From assembly GCA_016296945.1 (NCBI GenBank), contig JAEDHQ010000031.1, positions 1-19,308 of the forward strand: DNA of 19,308 nt, given 5' to 3'. Positions 1-5,812 of this stretch are shown piece after piece. The notes beneath the pieces were generated by a model, which ran no database searches, had not been told where the DNA came from, and worked only from the letters and a program-made list of their open reading frames with translations. A program made the position numbers and the translations under genes. The first letter of the stretch is position 1; each line of letters starts with the position of its first letter. This DNA is from Bacilli bacterium. Its GTDB lineage: Bacteria; Bacillota_I; Bacilli_A; ML615J-28; CAG-698.

Positions 1-38
1 AAGATTGGTTAACTGAAATTCAAGTTCCGATTAAATAA
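1..38 (+). CDS. 3' end of an upstream gene (partial, C-terminus only)
   Basis: Reading from base 3, the window opens with codons for DWLTEIQVPIK followed by TAA at 36-38. An AAGGAG ribosome binding site for the next gene begins a few bases later, so this is very likely the last 11 codons of a gene that starts outside the window. An ending of the type E-I-x-(V/I)-P-I-K is reminiscent of the GyrI-like effector-binding domain found in AraC- and MerR-type regulators. Eleven residues are far too few to claim that. The tight spacing (15 bases) suggests co-transcription with the ASCH gene. Confidence 0.5.
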   Translation, partial: DWLTEIQVPIK

Positions 39-53
39 AAAAGGAGAAATTGT

Positions 54-392
54 ATGCTACATTATATGAAATTATGGAATGATTCCTTTCAAGCAATTAA
101 AGATGGTTCAAAAACAATTGAGATGCGATTAAATGATGAGAAAAGATCAATAATAACTTGTGATGATATTATTGTCTTTAAAAATGTAAAAACAAATGAA
201 GAGATAAAGTGTCTTGTTATAAATATTTATAAATATGAAAACTTTATCGAATTGTATAAGAATCACGATAAATTATCTATTGGTTACAAGGAAAATGAAG
301 ATGCAGATCCAAAAGATATGCTTAGTTACTACACTATTGAAAATATAACTAAATATGGTGTATTAGGAATTGAAGTGAAAGTAGTAGAATAG
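54..392 (+). CDS. ASCH domain-containing protein
   Basis: This 112-residue protein is essentially one ASCH domain, a small beta-barrel fold related to PUA and usually considered RNA-binding. Near the N-terminus it carries the family signature: F-x-x-I-K-D-G-S-K-T-I-E-M-R at about residues 12-25, in which the G-x-K-x-x-E-x-R core is diagnostic. It is followed by a D-D-I-I-V-F segment (about 37-42) typical of the next strand. The start ATG at 54 has AAGGAG at 41-46. Stand-alone ASCH proteins of this size are common in Firmicutes, and their substrates are mostly unknown. It may be co-transcribed with the gene ending at 38, and an intrinsic terminator follows. Family assignment is confident; the cellular role is not known. 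Confidence 0.85.
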   Translation: MLHYMKLWNDSFQAIKDGSKTIEMRLNDEKRSIITCDDIIVFKNVKTNEEIKCLVINIYKYENFIELYKNHDKLSIGYKENEDADPKDMLSYYTIENITKYGVLGIEVKVVE

Positions 393-403
393 TGTACTTA
401 TAA

Positions 404-437
404 GTCTTGATATCATCAGATATTAAGACCCTTTTTA
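404..437 (+). terminator. Intrinsic terminator after the ASCH gene
   Basis: A 10-bp stem, GTCTTGATAT (404-413) with ATATTAAGAC (420-429), contains one G-U pair. The loop is CATCAG, and a CCTTTTT tract follows directly. It lies 11 bases after the stop codon. The 213 bases from here to the next gene hold only a weak promoter and a doubtful 28-codon reading frame. Confidence 0.85.
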
Positions 438-563
438 TTATTAAATGTGATACGTGTGAAAAATATAAACCAAAGAGAATAAAATAAGGACTAATAAATA
501 TGCGCATTATAAACATAAAGAAATTATATAGACAAAATAATAAAAAATGTATGGATCAAAAAT

Positions 564-592
564 TTGTTTTTATTTTTAATTTATGATAATAT
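564..592 (+). promoter_or_regulatory. Possible promoter for the glycosyltransferase/acyltransferase pair
   Basis: TTGTTT (564-569) and TAATAT (587-592) are separated by 17 bases, which fits a weak sigma-A promoter about 60 bases before the glycosyltransferase ATG. An overlapping TATGAT at 582-587 is an alternative -10. The region is nearly all A and T, so chance matches are easy. Confidence 0.3.
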
Positions 593-650
593 ATATTAAA
601 GTTTATTGAATAGAAAGAGAAATAAACAAAGGTTTAAAGGGAGAGAAGAT

Positions 651-1793
651 ATGAAAATAACATTTATTTGCGATGTTTTAGGTCAAGAAAACAATGGAAC
701 AACCATAGCCGCAATGAACCTAATTCGCAGCTTAAAAGAAAAGGGACACGACTTAAAAGTTGTGTGTATGGATAAAGATAAGGAAAATCTTGAAGGATTT
801 TATATTGTTCCGGAAATGAATTTATTATTTTTGAATCCGATAATCCATCGTAATGGTGTATCACTTGCGAGAACTGACAAGAAAATTTTGTATGACGTAA
901 TCAAAGATTGTGACATAGTTCATTTGTTATTGCCTTTTCCTCTATCTATTAGTGCACTTAAAATAGCAAGGGAAATGCATAAACCAGTGACAGCAAGCTT
1001 TCATTGTCAAGCAGAAAATTTTACTGTTCATTTATGGCTTGATCGCCAAGAATGGGCAAATAATTTTGTTTATAAGTTTTTCTATAAACATGTTTATTCA
1101 AAAGTAGATGCAATTCATTATCCAACAAATTTTATTCGTGGCGTTTTTGAAGAACACTTTGGTCCAACAAATGGTTATGTAATTAGTAATGGTGTCAATG
1201 ATATCTATAGACGAAATCGAGTTGATAAACCAGAGCACTTAAAAGATAAGTTTGTAGTTCTATCAATTGGTAGATTATGTGGTGAAAAGAAACATGATAT
1301 CTTAATGAAAGGCATTGCAAATAGTAAATATAAAGACAAGATTCATTTAATAATTGCTGGAAAAGGTCCTAATTATAAAAGTTTAGATAAACTTGGTAAA
1401 AAACTAGGAATTAGTTTTGAAATGAATTTTTATTCACGAAAAGATTTAGTTAATGTTATTAATTATGCAGACTTATATTGCCATTCTGCAGAAGTAGAAA
1501 TCGAAGCAATTTCTTGTATTGAAGCAATTAGTTGCGGATTAGTTGCAGTGATTGCAGATTCTAAGAAAAGTGCTACAAGAGCTTTCGCACTTGATGAAAA
1601 ATGTTTATTTAAGAATCTTGATTTTCTCGATTTGGCAAAAAAGTTAGATTATTGGATTGAACACGATAAAGAAAGAGAAGAATATAGTGAAAAATATTTA
1701 CAAACAGCATTTAGTTTTGATCAAAGTTATTGTATGGATCAAATGGAAAAAATGCTAATAGAAGTATATGAGGGTCATCGCCATGGAGCCTAA
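651..1793 (+). CDS. Glycosyltransferase family 4 (GT-B fold), probably glycolipid-forming
   Basis: This 380-residue protein has the two-domain GT-B organisation. The N-terminal Rossmann half begins M-K-I-T-F-I-C-D and has an N-N-G-T-T-I-A acceptor-side loop at about residues 14-20. The C-terminal half carries the nucleotide-sugar signature S-I-G-R-L-x-G-E-K-K (205-214) and the retaining-family E-X7-E motif, E283 to E291. The S-A-T-R-A-F-A-L-D-E segment after it resembles Gram-positive diacylglycerol glucosyltransferases. Start choice: the reading frame is open upstream from a TTG at 606, but ATG 651 has AAAGGGAG at 636-643 with good spacing and begins at the conserved first strand. The gene overlaps the next one by 11 bases, indicating translational coupling with an acyltransferase. 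The pair probably builds or remodels a membrane glycolipid. Donor and acceptor cannot be read from the sequence. Confidence 0.85.
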   Translation: MKITFICDVLGQENNGTTIAAMNLIRSLKEKGHDLKVVCMDKDKENLEGFYIVPEMNLLFLNPIIHRNGVSLARTDKKILYDVIKDCDIVHLLLPFPLSISALKIAREMHKPVTASFHCQAENFTVHLWLDRQEWANNFVYKFFYKHVYSKVDAIHYPTNFIRGVFEEHFGPTNGYVISNGVNDIYRRNRVDKPEHLKDKFVVLSIGRLCGEKKHDILMKGIANSKYKDKIHLIIAGKGPNYKSLDKLGKKLGISFEMNFYSRKDLVNVINYADLYCHSAEVEIEAISCIEAISCGLVAVIADSKKSATRAFALDEKCLFKNLDFLDLAKKLDYWIEHDKEREEYSEKYLQTAFSFDQSYCMDQMEKMLIEVYEGHRHGA

Positions 1794-2574
1794 AAAAACA
1801 ATATATTATTCTGACCCTTTAAATGACGATTTCGCAAATAATAACATTTTAACAAAAAATATAAAATCAGATTTTAAATATATACATAGCAATCCTTTAT
1901 GGAGAATGGCTTCATTTGTTTTATATTTTGGAGTTGCTAAACCATTGGTTACAGCGTTTACAAAAATTATATTTCATCAAAAAACAGTCAATAAAAAATG
2001 TTTAAAAGAAGCAAAAAAAAATGGAGCTTTCGTCTATCTTAATCATACAAATTCATTCTTTGATGCGTTTATTCCTAACTACTTATGTTTCTTTAAGCGT
2101 AATTATATTATTACAAGTCCTGATGCAACGAGTATTCCATTTATTCGAAACATCGTTCAAATGTTAGGAGCAATTCCTGTTGCTTCTGATCCGTCAATGA
2201 TGAAAAAAATGTATGAATGTATCAAGGATAGAAGTAAAGATGAGGCAATAATATCAATTTATCCTGAAGCTCATATTTGGCCATATTATACGGGAATTAG
2301 GCCATTTGTGGCTAATTCATTTCGCTATCCAGTGAAACTAGATAAACCAGTTTATGCTGTGACAAATTGTTATCAAAAAAGAAAATTTGGTAAGTTCCCG
2401 AAAGTAGTTACATATGTTGATGGTCCTTTTTATTCAAAAGAAGAATTAAACTTTTCTGAGAATATGAATTATTTACGTAATCAAGTTTATGATAAAATGA
2501 TAGAAAGAAGCACTCAACATTCTACTTATAATTATTATGAATATAAACCTGTTGAAGAGAAAGAAATTGGATAA
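1783..2574 (+). CDS. PlsC-like 1-acyl-glycerol-phosphate acyltransferase family protein
   Basis: This 263-residue protein belongs to the lysophospholipid acyltransferase (PlsC/LPLAT) family. The catalytic His-Asp box is N-H-T-N-S-F-F-D (residues 87-94), with five residues between H88 and D94 instead of the textbook four. The second motif, normally F-P-E-G-T-R, reads Y-P-E-A-H-I-W-P (160-167). A hydrophobic stretch near residues 36-55 may dock it in the membrane. ATG 1783 is preferred over an in-frame ATG at 1768 because GAGGG at 1770-1774 sits 8 bases before it. It starts inside the end of the glycosyltransferase gene, so the two are almost certainly made together, and a terminator follows directly. 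Fold and acyl transfer chemistry are confident. The acceptor is unknown and may be the partner's glycolipid product. Confidence 0.8.
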   Translation: MEPKKTIYYSDPLNDDFANNNILTKNIKSDFKYIHSNPLWRMASFVLYFGVAKPLVTAFTKIIFHQKTVNKKCLKEAKKNGAFVYLNHTNSFFDAFIPNYLCFFKRNYIITSPDATSIPFIRNIVQMLGAIPVASDPSMMKKMYECIKDRSKDEAIISIYPEAHIWPYYTGIRPFVANSFRYPVKLDKPVYAVTNCYQKRKFGKFPKVVTYVDGPFYSKEELNFSENMNYLRNQVYDKMIERSTQHSTYNYYEYKPVEEKEIG

Positions 2575-2577
2575 AAT

Positions 2578-2601
2578 ACTTAGGACATACCTAAGTTTTT
2601 G
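2578..2601 (+). terminator. Intrinsic terminator after the acyltransferase
   Basis: ACTTAGG (2578-2584) pairs with CCTAAGT (2590-2596) around an ACATA loop, followed by TTTTG. The loop plus right arm (ACATACC, 2585-2591) could pair instead with GGTATGT at 2606-2612, giving a mutually exclusive second hairpin. A further all-A/T hairpin with a T6 run (2629-2652) lies downstream and may act as a weak backup. Confidence 0.75.
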
Positions 2602-2713
2602 TTTTGGTATGTTTACGGAAGAGATTGAATATTTTGATAAAATATCTTTTTTATAAAGTTTTCTTATGGTATCATATACTAATATAAAAAGATTCCAACA
2701 ATAAGGAGAAGAT

Positions 2714-3322
2714 ATGAACGCAGATTTTAAGATAAATAATATAATAATAGAAACTGAAAGAATTATTTTAAGAGCATTTAAAGAAGAAGATTTAAATGAC
2801 TTCTATGAATATGCTTCCGTTGAAGGGGTTGGAGAAATGGCGGGATGGCTTCATCACAAATCAATTTCGGAATCAAAAAAAATTCTTGAAATGTTTATCA
2901 CTCATGATAAAACTTTCGCAATTGTCTATAAAGAAAACAATAAAGTGATTGGTTCTATAGGAATTGAAAAATATGAAATGGAAGATAAATTAAGTGAATT
3001 TAATAACTATAGAGGAAGAGAAATCGGCTTTGTTTTGAGTAAAGATTATTGGGGTAGAGGATTAATGCCAGAAACAGTAAAAGCAGTAATAGACTATTTA
3101 TTTAATAAACTAGATTTAGATTTTCTATTATGCGGACATTTCAATTATAATACTCAATCTAAGCGTGTGCAAGAAAAATGTGGATTTGTGCCTTATCGAA
3201 CATTATTAATGGATACACGATTAAAAACTAAAGAACAAGGGACTTTAAATATTTTATTAAATCCTCATAAAAATATCAAACTTATTTTTTCACATCCAGA
3301 AACTCTTATTTATAACGGGTAG
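2714..3322 (+). CDS. GNAT family N-acetyltransferase (RimJ/RimL type)
   Basis: This 202-residue protein fits the RimJ/RimL-like branch of the GNAT family (Acetyltransf_3), which transfers an acetyl group from acetyl-CoA to an amine, often a protein N-terminus or a small molecule. The N-terminus has the usual E-T-E-R-I-I-L-R-A-F strand (about 13-22). A central G-S-I-G-I strand is followed by E-I-G-F-V-L-S-x-D-Y-W-G-R-G-L-M-P-E, whose W-G-R-G-L is the acetyl-CoA pyrophosphate loop. The late N-x-x-S-x-R-V-x-E-K-C-G-F segment (about 146-160) is also characteristic. AAGGAGAA at 2703-2710 supports ATG 2714. A weak promoter is possible upstream (TATACT at 2675-2680). It appears monocistronic. The substrate is not identifiable. 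Confidence 0.85.
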   Translation: MNADFKINNIIIETERIILRAFKEEDLNDFYEYASVEGVGEMAGWLHHKSISESKKILEMFITHDKTFAIVYKENNKVIGSIGIEKYEMEDKLSEFNNYRGREIGFVLSKDYWGRGLMPETVKAVIDYLFNKLDLDFLLCGHFNYNTQSKRVQEKCGFVPYRTLLMDTRLKTKEQGTLNILLNPHKNIKLIFSHPETLIYNG

Positions 3323-3328
3323 TTATAA
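3310..3328 (+). other. Perfect hairpin overlapping the GNAT stop codon
   Basis: TTATAAC (3310-3316) and GTTATAA (3322-3328) form a perfect 7-bp stem with a GGGTA loop. The TAG stop (3320-3322) lies inside it. There is no T tract, so it is not a standard terminator. It may be an mRNA 3' stabiliser or a chance palindrome. Confidence 0.35.
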
Positions 3329-3388
3329 TAGGAAAATTTCAAATGGTAAACTTAAAAAAATATGGATTGAATTATTTAAAAAATGTAA

Positions 3389-3417
3389 TTGAATAATTGA
3401 TTGATTTTTGGTATACT
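3389..3417 (+). promoter_or_regulatory. pdxST promoter with extended -10 and overlapping palindrome
   Basis: TTGAAT (3389-3394), a 17-base spacer and TATACT (3412-3417) match sigma-A consensus at 4 of 6 and 5 of 6 positions. A TG at 3409-3410 gives an extended -10. The predicted start is near 3424, leaving a leader of about 68 bases. A perfect 7-bp inverted repeat, ATACTAT (3413-3419) with ATAGTAT (3422-3428), overlaps the -10 and the start site and could be an operator. Confidence 0.7.
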
Positions 3418-3491
3418 ATTTATAGTATGATTTTATAGATAAAACTATTAAAATTAACTAAGCAATACCTGTTTATAAATGGAGGATATAT

Positions 3492-4382
3492 ATGAGTAAT
3501 ACATTTAATAATAATGAAAGATATTCAATGAATTGTAATTTAGCACAAATGCTTAAAGGTGGCGTAATTATGGATGTTACAAATCCAGAACAAGCAAAGA
3601 TAGCTGAAGAAGCTGGTGCTTGTGCAGTCATGGCATTAGAAAAAATCCCTGCTGATATTAGAAAAGTTGGTGGAGTAGCTAGAATGAGTGATCCTAAACT
3701 AATAAAAGAAATACAAGCAGCAGTTTCTATTCCTGTGATGGCAAAATGTCGTATAGGACATTTTGTGGAGGCACAAATTCTAGAATCATTGGAAATAGAT
3801 TATATTGATGAAAGTGAAGTGTTATCACCTGCTGATGATAAGTATCATATTGACAAAAATCAATTTAAAGTCCCTTTTGTTTGTGGAGCAAAAGATTTAG
3901 GCGAAGCATTAAGAAGAATTAATGAGGGAGCTGCAATGATTCGTACAAAAGGAGAACCAGGAACTGGTGATGTTATTCAAGCAGTAAGACATATGCGTTT
4001 GATGCAATCAGAAATCAGAAGAATTGCATCAATGAATAAAGAAGAATTATATGATGTTGCTAAAGAATTAAGAGTTCCTTACGACTTGGTTTTATATGTT
4101 CATGACAATCGTCGTTTACCAGTTGTGAACTTTGCTGCTGGTGGTGTTGCTACACCTGCTGATGCGGCACTGATGATGCAACTTGGTGCTGAAGGTGTTT
4201 TTGTTGGTTCTGGTATTTTTAAATCAGGAGATCCAAAGAAACGTGCTGCTGCAATTGTCAAAGCAGTTACAAACTATAATGATCCAAAAGTATTAGCTGA
4301 GGTATCAGAAGACTTAGGTGAAGCTATGGTTGGTATCAATGAAAGTGAAATTCAGTTATTAATGGCTGAAAGAGGTAAATAA
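3492..4382 (+). CDS. pdxS: Pyridoxal 5'-phosphate synthase, lyase subunit PdxS
   Basis: PdxS is the (beta/alpha)8-barrel synthase of the DXP-independent vitamin B6 pathway. It joins ribose 5-phosphate, glyceraldehyde 3-phosphate and ammonia into pyridoxal phosphate, taking ammonia from PdxT in a 12+12 complex. The 296-residue length is normal. Key residues are present: the phosphate-strand Asp in G-G-V-I-M-D (D28), the first catalytic lysine in P-V-M-A-K-C-R-I-G-H (K85) and the second in I-R-T-K-G-E-P-G-T-G (K153). The 68-residue spacing of the two lysines equals that of K81 and K149 in Bacillus subtilis PdxS. GGAGG at 3481-3485 precedes ATG 3492. The stop overlaps the pdxT start by one base, typical of this operon. 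No pdxR-type regulator is adjacent. Confidence 0.98.
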   Translation: MSNTFNNNERYSMNCNLAQMLKGGVIMDVTNPEQAKIAEEAGACAVMALEKIPADIRKVGGVARMSDPKLIKEIQAAVSIPVMAKCRIGHFVEAQILESLEIDYIDESEVLSPADDKYHIDKNQFKVPFVCGAKDLGEALRRINEGAAMIRTKGEPGTGDVIQAVRHMRLMQSEIRRIASMNKEELYDVAKELRVPYDLVLYVHDNRRLPVVNFAAGGVATPADAALMMQLGAEGVFVGSGIFKSGDPKKRAAAIVKAVTNYNDPKVLAEVSEDLGEAMVGINESEIQLLMAERGK

Positions 4383-4963
4383 TGAGAATTGCCGTATTAG
4401 CTTTACAAGGCGCTTTTATTGAACATGAAAATATCTTAAAAAAGCTTGGTATAGAATATTTTGAAATCAGACAAAAAAAAGATGCTCTAGAAGAATTTGA
4501 CGGATTAATAATTCCTGGAGGCGAAAGTACAGCCCAAGGTAAATTGCTGCATGATTTAGGAATTTTTGATATTCTTAAAGAAAAAATTTTAAAGGGTTTA
4601 CCAGTATTTGGCACATGTGCCGGATTAATAATGCTTGCTAAGAAAATAGATAATGATAATCGAGTTCATTTTGGTACTATGGATATTGAAGTGGTTAGAA
4701 ATGCTTATGGCCGCCAATTGGGTAGTTTTACTGTCATTGATAAATTTGCGAATGAAGATATTCCAATGGTTTTTATTAGAGCACCATATATAAAAAAAAT
4801 AAATGAAAGTTGCCAAGTGTTATCAGTAGTTGATGAAAGAATTGTTGCGGCAAGATCTAATAATCAATTAGTTACAGCTTTTCATCCTGAATTAACTAAT
4901 AATACAACAGTTCATCAATATTTTATTTCAATGGTTAAAGATTATAAAAATGCTAAATGTTAG
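4382..4963 (+). CDS. pdxT: Pyridoxal 5'-phosphate synthase, glutaminase subunit PdxT
   Basis: This 193-residue class I glutamine amidotransferase releases ammonia from glutamine and channels it to PdxS. The catalytic triad is visible: nucleophile C79 in F-G-T-C-A-G-L, and H168 and E170 in A-F-H-P-E-L. The G-G-E-S-T-A-Q segment (47-53) is the conserved oxyanion and substrate region of the PdxT family. The start ATG shares one base with the pdxS stop (TAATG), so translation is coupled, with GAGG in the preceding codons as ribosome binding site. A strong terminator 20 bases downstream closes the two-gene operon. The identification is firm. Confidence 0.97.
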   Translation: MRIAVLALQGAFIEHENILKKLGIEYFEIRQKKDALEEFDGLIIPGGESTAQGKLLHDLGIFDILKEKILKGLPVFGTCAGLIMLAKKIDNDNRVHFGTMDIEVVRNAYGRQLGSFTVIDKFANEDIPMVFIRAPYIKKINESCQVLSVVDERIVAARSNNQLVTAFHPELTNNTTVHQYFISMVKDYKNAKC

Positions 4964-4983
4964 TTACAAAAATAATATATATT

Positions 4984-5025
4984 AAGTTAGTAAATGTTTT
5001 ATCAAAAACTTTACTAACTTTTTTT
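4984..5025 (+). terminator. Intrinsic terminator of the pdxST operon
   Basis: The arms AAGTTAGTAAA (4984-4994) and TTTACTAACTT (5010-5020) pair perfectly and the helix continues with GTTTT/AAAAC after one bulged T. The loop is small, and T5 follows. A long strong stem with an immediate T tract. Confidence 0.92.
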
Positions 5026-5038
5026 ATTAAAAATATTA

Positions 5039-5065
5039 ATCATATTTTAAAAAATATGATATAAT
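5039..5065 (+). promoter_or_regulatory. Promoter -10 with 22-bp palindrome upstream of the kinase-like gene
   Basis: TATAAT at 5060-5065 is a perfect -10, but no good -35 is visible at 17 bases (TTAATC at 5036-5041, spacing 18, is weak). A perfect inverted repeat with 10-bp arms, ATCATATTTT (5039-5048) and AAAATATGAT (5051-5060), fills the spacer and touches the -10. This is where a dimeric repressor or activator would bind. The predicted start is only about 15 bases before the ATG. Confidence 0.5.
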
Positions 5066-5086
5066 TAGTTAAGGAGGCAAAAATTT

Positions 5087-5689
5087 ATGAGTATGATTAT
5101 TACGATTGGTCGTGAATTTGGTAGTGGTGGTAGAGAACTAGGCAAACGAATCGCTGAACAACTTGGAATTGCTTATTATGATAAAGAAATTGTTATGGAA
5201 ATATCTAAAAAAACAGATTTAGCTTATGATTATGTTCACCAAATTGTGGAACAAAAACCAATAGTTTATTATCCTATTACAATCGGAACATCATTTAGTG
5301 CTGTTGGAACAAATGTTAATAAGAATAGTACATCAATTTATGTAGAACAAAGTAATGTTATTAAAGAAATGGCACAAAAATCTGATTGTGTTATTGTTGG
5401 TCGCTGTGCTGATTATATTTTAAAAGATATGAATCCTTTTAGAATCTTTGTTTATTCTGATATGCCATCAAAAATTAAAAGATGCCGTGAGAAAGGCGAA
5501 GTCGATCAAAATCTGAATGATCGTAAACTAGCGAGAATGATAAAAGGAATTGATAGAAACAGAAGTCGTTATTATGAATTCTATACTTCTTTAAAATGGG
5601 GAGATCCTCTAAATTATGATTTAATGATTAACACTTCTAATAAGACAATAAAAGAAGTGGTTAATGAAATAGTTAAGATTGTGAAATAA
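5087..5689 (+). CDS. Cytidylate kinase-like family protein (P-loop kinase, substrate unknown)
   Basis: This 200-residue P-loop protein matches the cytidylate kinase-like family (Pfam Cytidylate_kin2), a relative of CMP kinase with no settled substrate. Its N-terminal loop reads I-G-R-E-F-G-S-G-G-R-E-L (7-18). The Lys-Ser/Thr of a classical Walker A is replaced by Gly-Arg-Glu, usual for this family. It is followed by I-A-Y-Y-D-K-E-I (29-36). A basic, arginine-rich lid region (K-C-R-E-K-type residues and D-R-N-R-S-R-Y-Y-E-F-Y) lies in the second half. True CMP kinases instead carry G-P-A-G-A-G-K-S. AAGGAGG (5071-5077) supports ATG 5087 over the next Met codon at 5093. It has its own promoter with a palindrome and its own terminator, so it is monocistronic. 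Fold is confident, function is not. Confidence 0.82.
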   Translation: MSMIITIGREFGSGGRELGKRIAEQLGIAYYDKEIVMEISKKTDLAYDYVHQIVEQKPIVYYPITIGTSFSAVGTNVNKNSTSIYVEQSNVIKEMAQKSDCVIVGRCADYILKDMNPFRIFVYSDMPSKIKRCREKGEVDQNLNDRKLARMIKGIDRNRSRYYEFYTSLKWGDPLNYDLMINTSNKTIKEVVNEIVKIVK

Positions 5690-5702
5690 AATATTTAATA
5701 AA

Positions 5703-5764
5703 AATGTGCAAAAGTATTACCTTTATATTGAAATGGGTAATTTACTTTGGCACATTGTTTTTTT
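5703..5764 (+). terminator. Long intrinsic terminator after the kinase-like gene
   Basis: AATGTGC (5703-5709) pairs with GCACATT (5750-5756). The helix continues with AGTA/TACT and TTACC/GGTAA, giving an imperfect stem of about 20 bp. A G and seven Ts (5758-5764) follow. Its T tract overlaps the -35 of the next promoter. Confidence 0.85.
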
Positions 5765-5783
5765 AACTTATAAATAGTATAAT
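5755..5783 (+). promoter_or_regulatory. Promoter for the ABC exporter pair
   Basis: TTGTTT (5755-5760), a 17-base spacer and a perfect TATAAT (5778-5783) lie 30 bases before the preferred start of the first ABC gene. The -35 hexamer is embedded in the end of the preceding terminator. Confidence 0.55.
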
Positions 5784-5812
5784 TATTATGAGTTATAAAC
5801 ATGGAGCATTAT

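Noticed and set aside
500..586. 28-codon reading frame (ATG 500, stop TGA 584-586) with AAGGA upstream
   Set aside because: Very short, low complexity and Lys/Asn rich, ending in the only TGA seen. There is no good promoter or terminator of its own. Probably chance in AT-rich DNA.
606..650. Longer N-terminus for the glycosyltransferase starting at TTG 606
   Set aside because: The extra 15 residues are unlike the family, the TTG has no ribosome binding site, and ATG 651 has AAAGGGAG and starts at the conserved first strand.
664..864. Antisense and shadow reading frames on the minus strand, such as those at 664-864, 4336-4614, 4625-4816, 9267-9461 and 12301-12522
   Set aside because: They lie opposite or mostly across confident genes, lack ribosome binding sites and show no recognisable protein features.
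2629..2652. Second terminator (ATATTTT/AAAATAT stem plus T6)
   Set aside because: The stem has only A-T pairs and would be too weak alone. Mentioned as a possible backup, not called.
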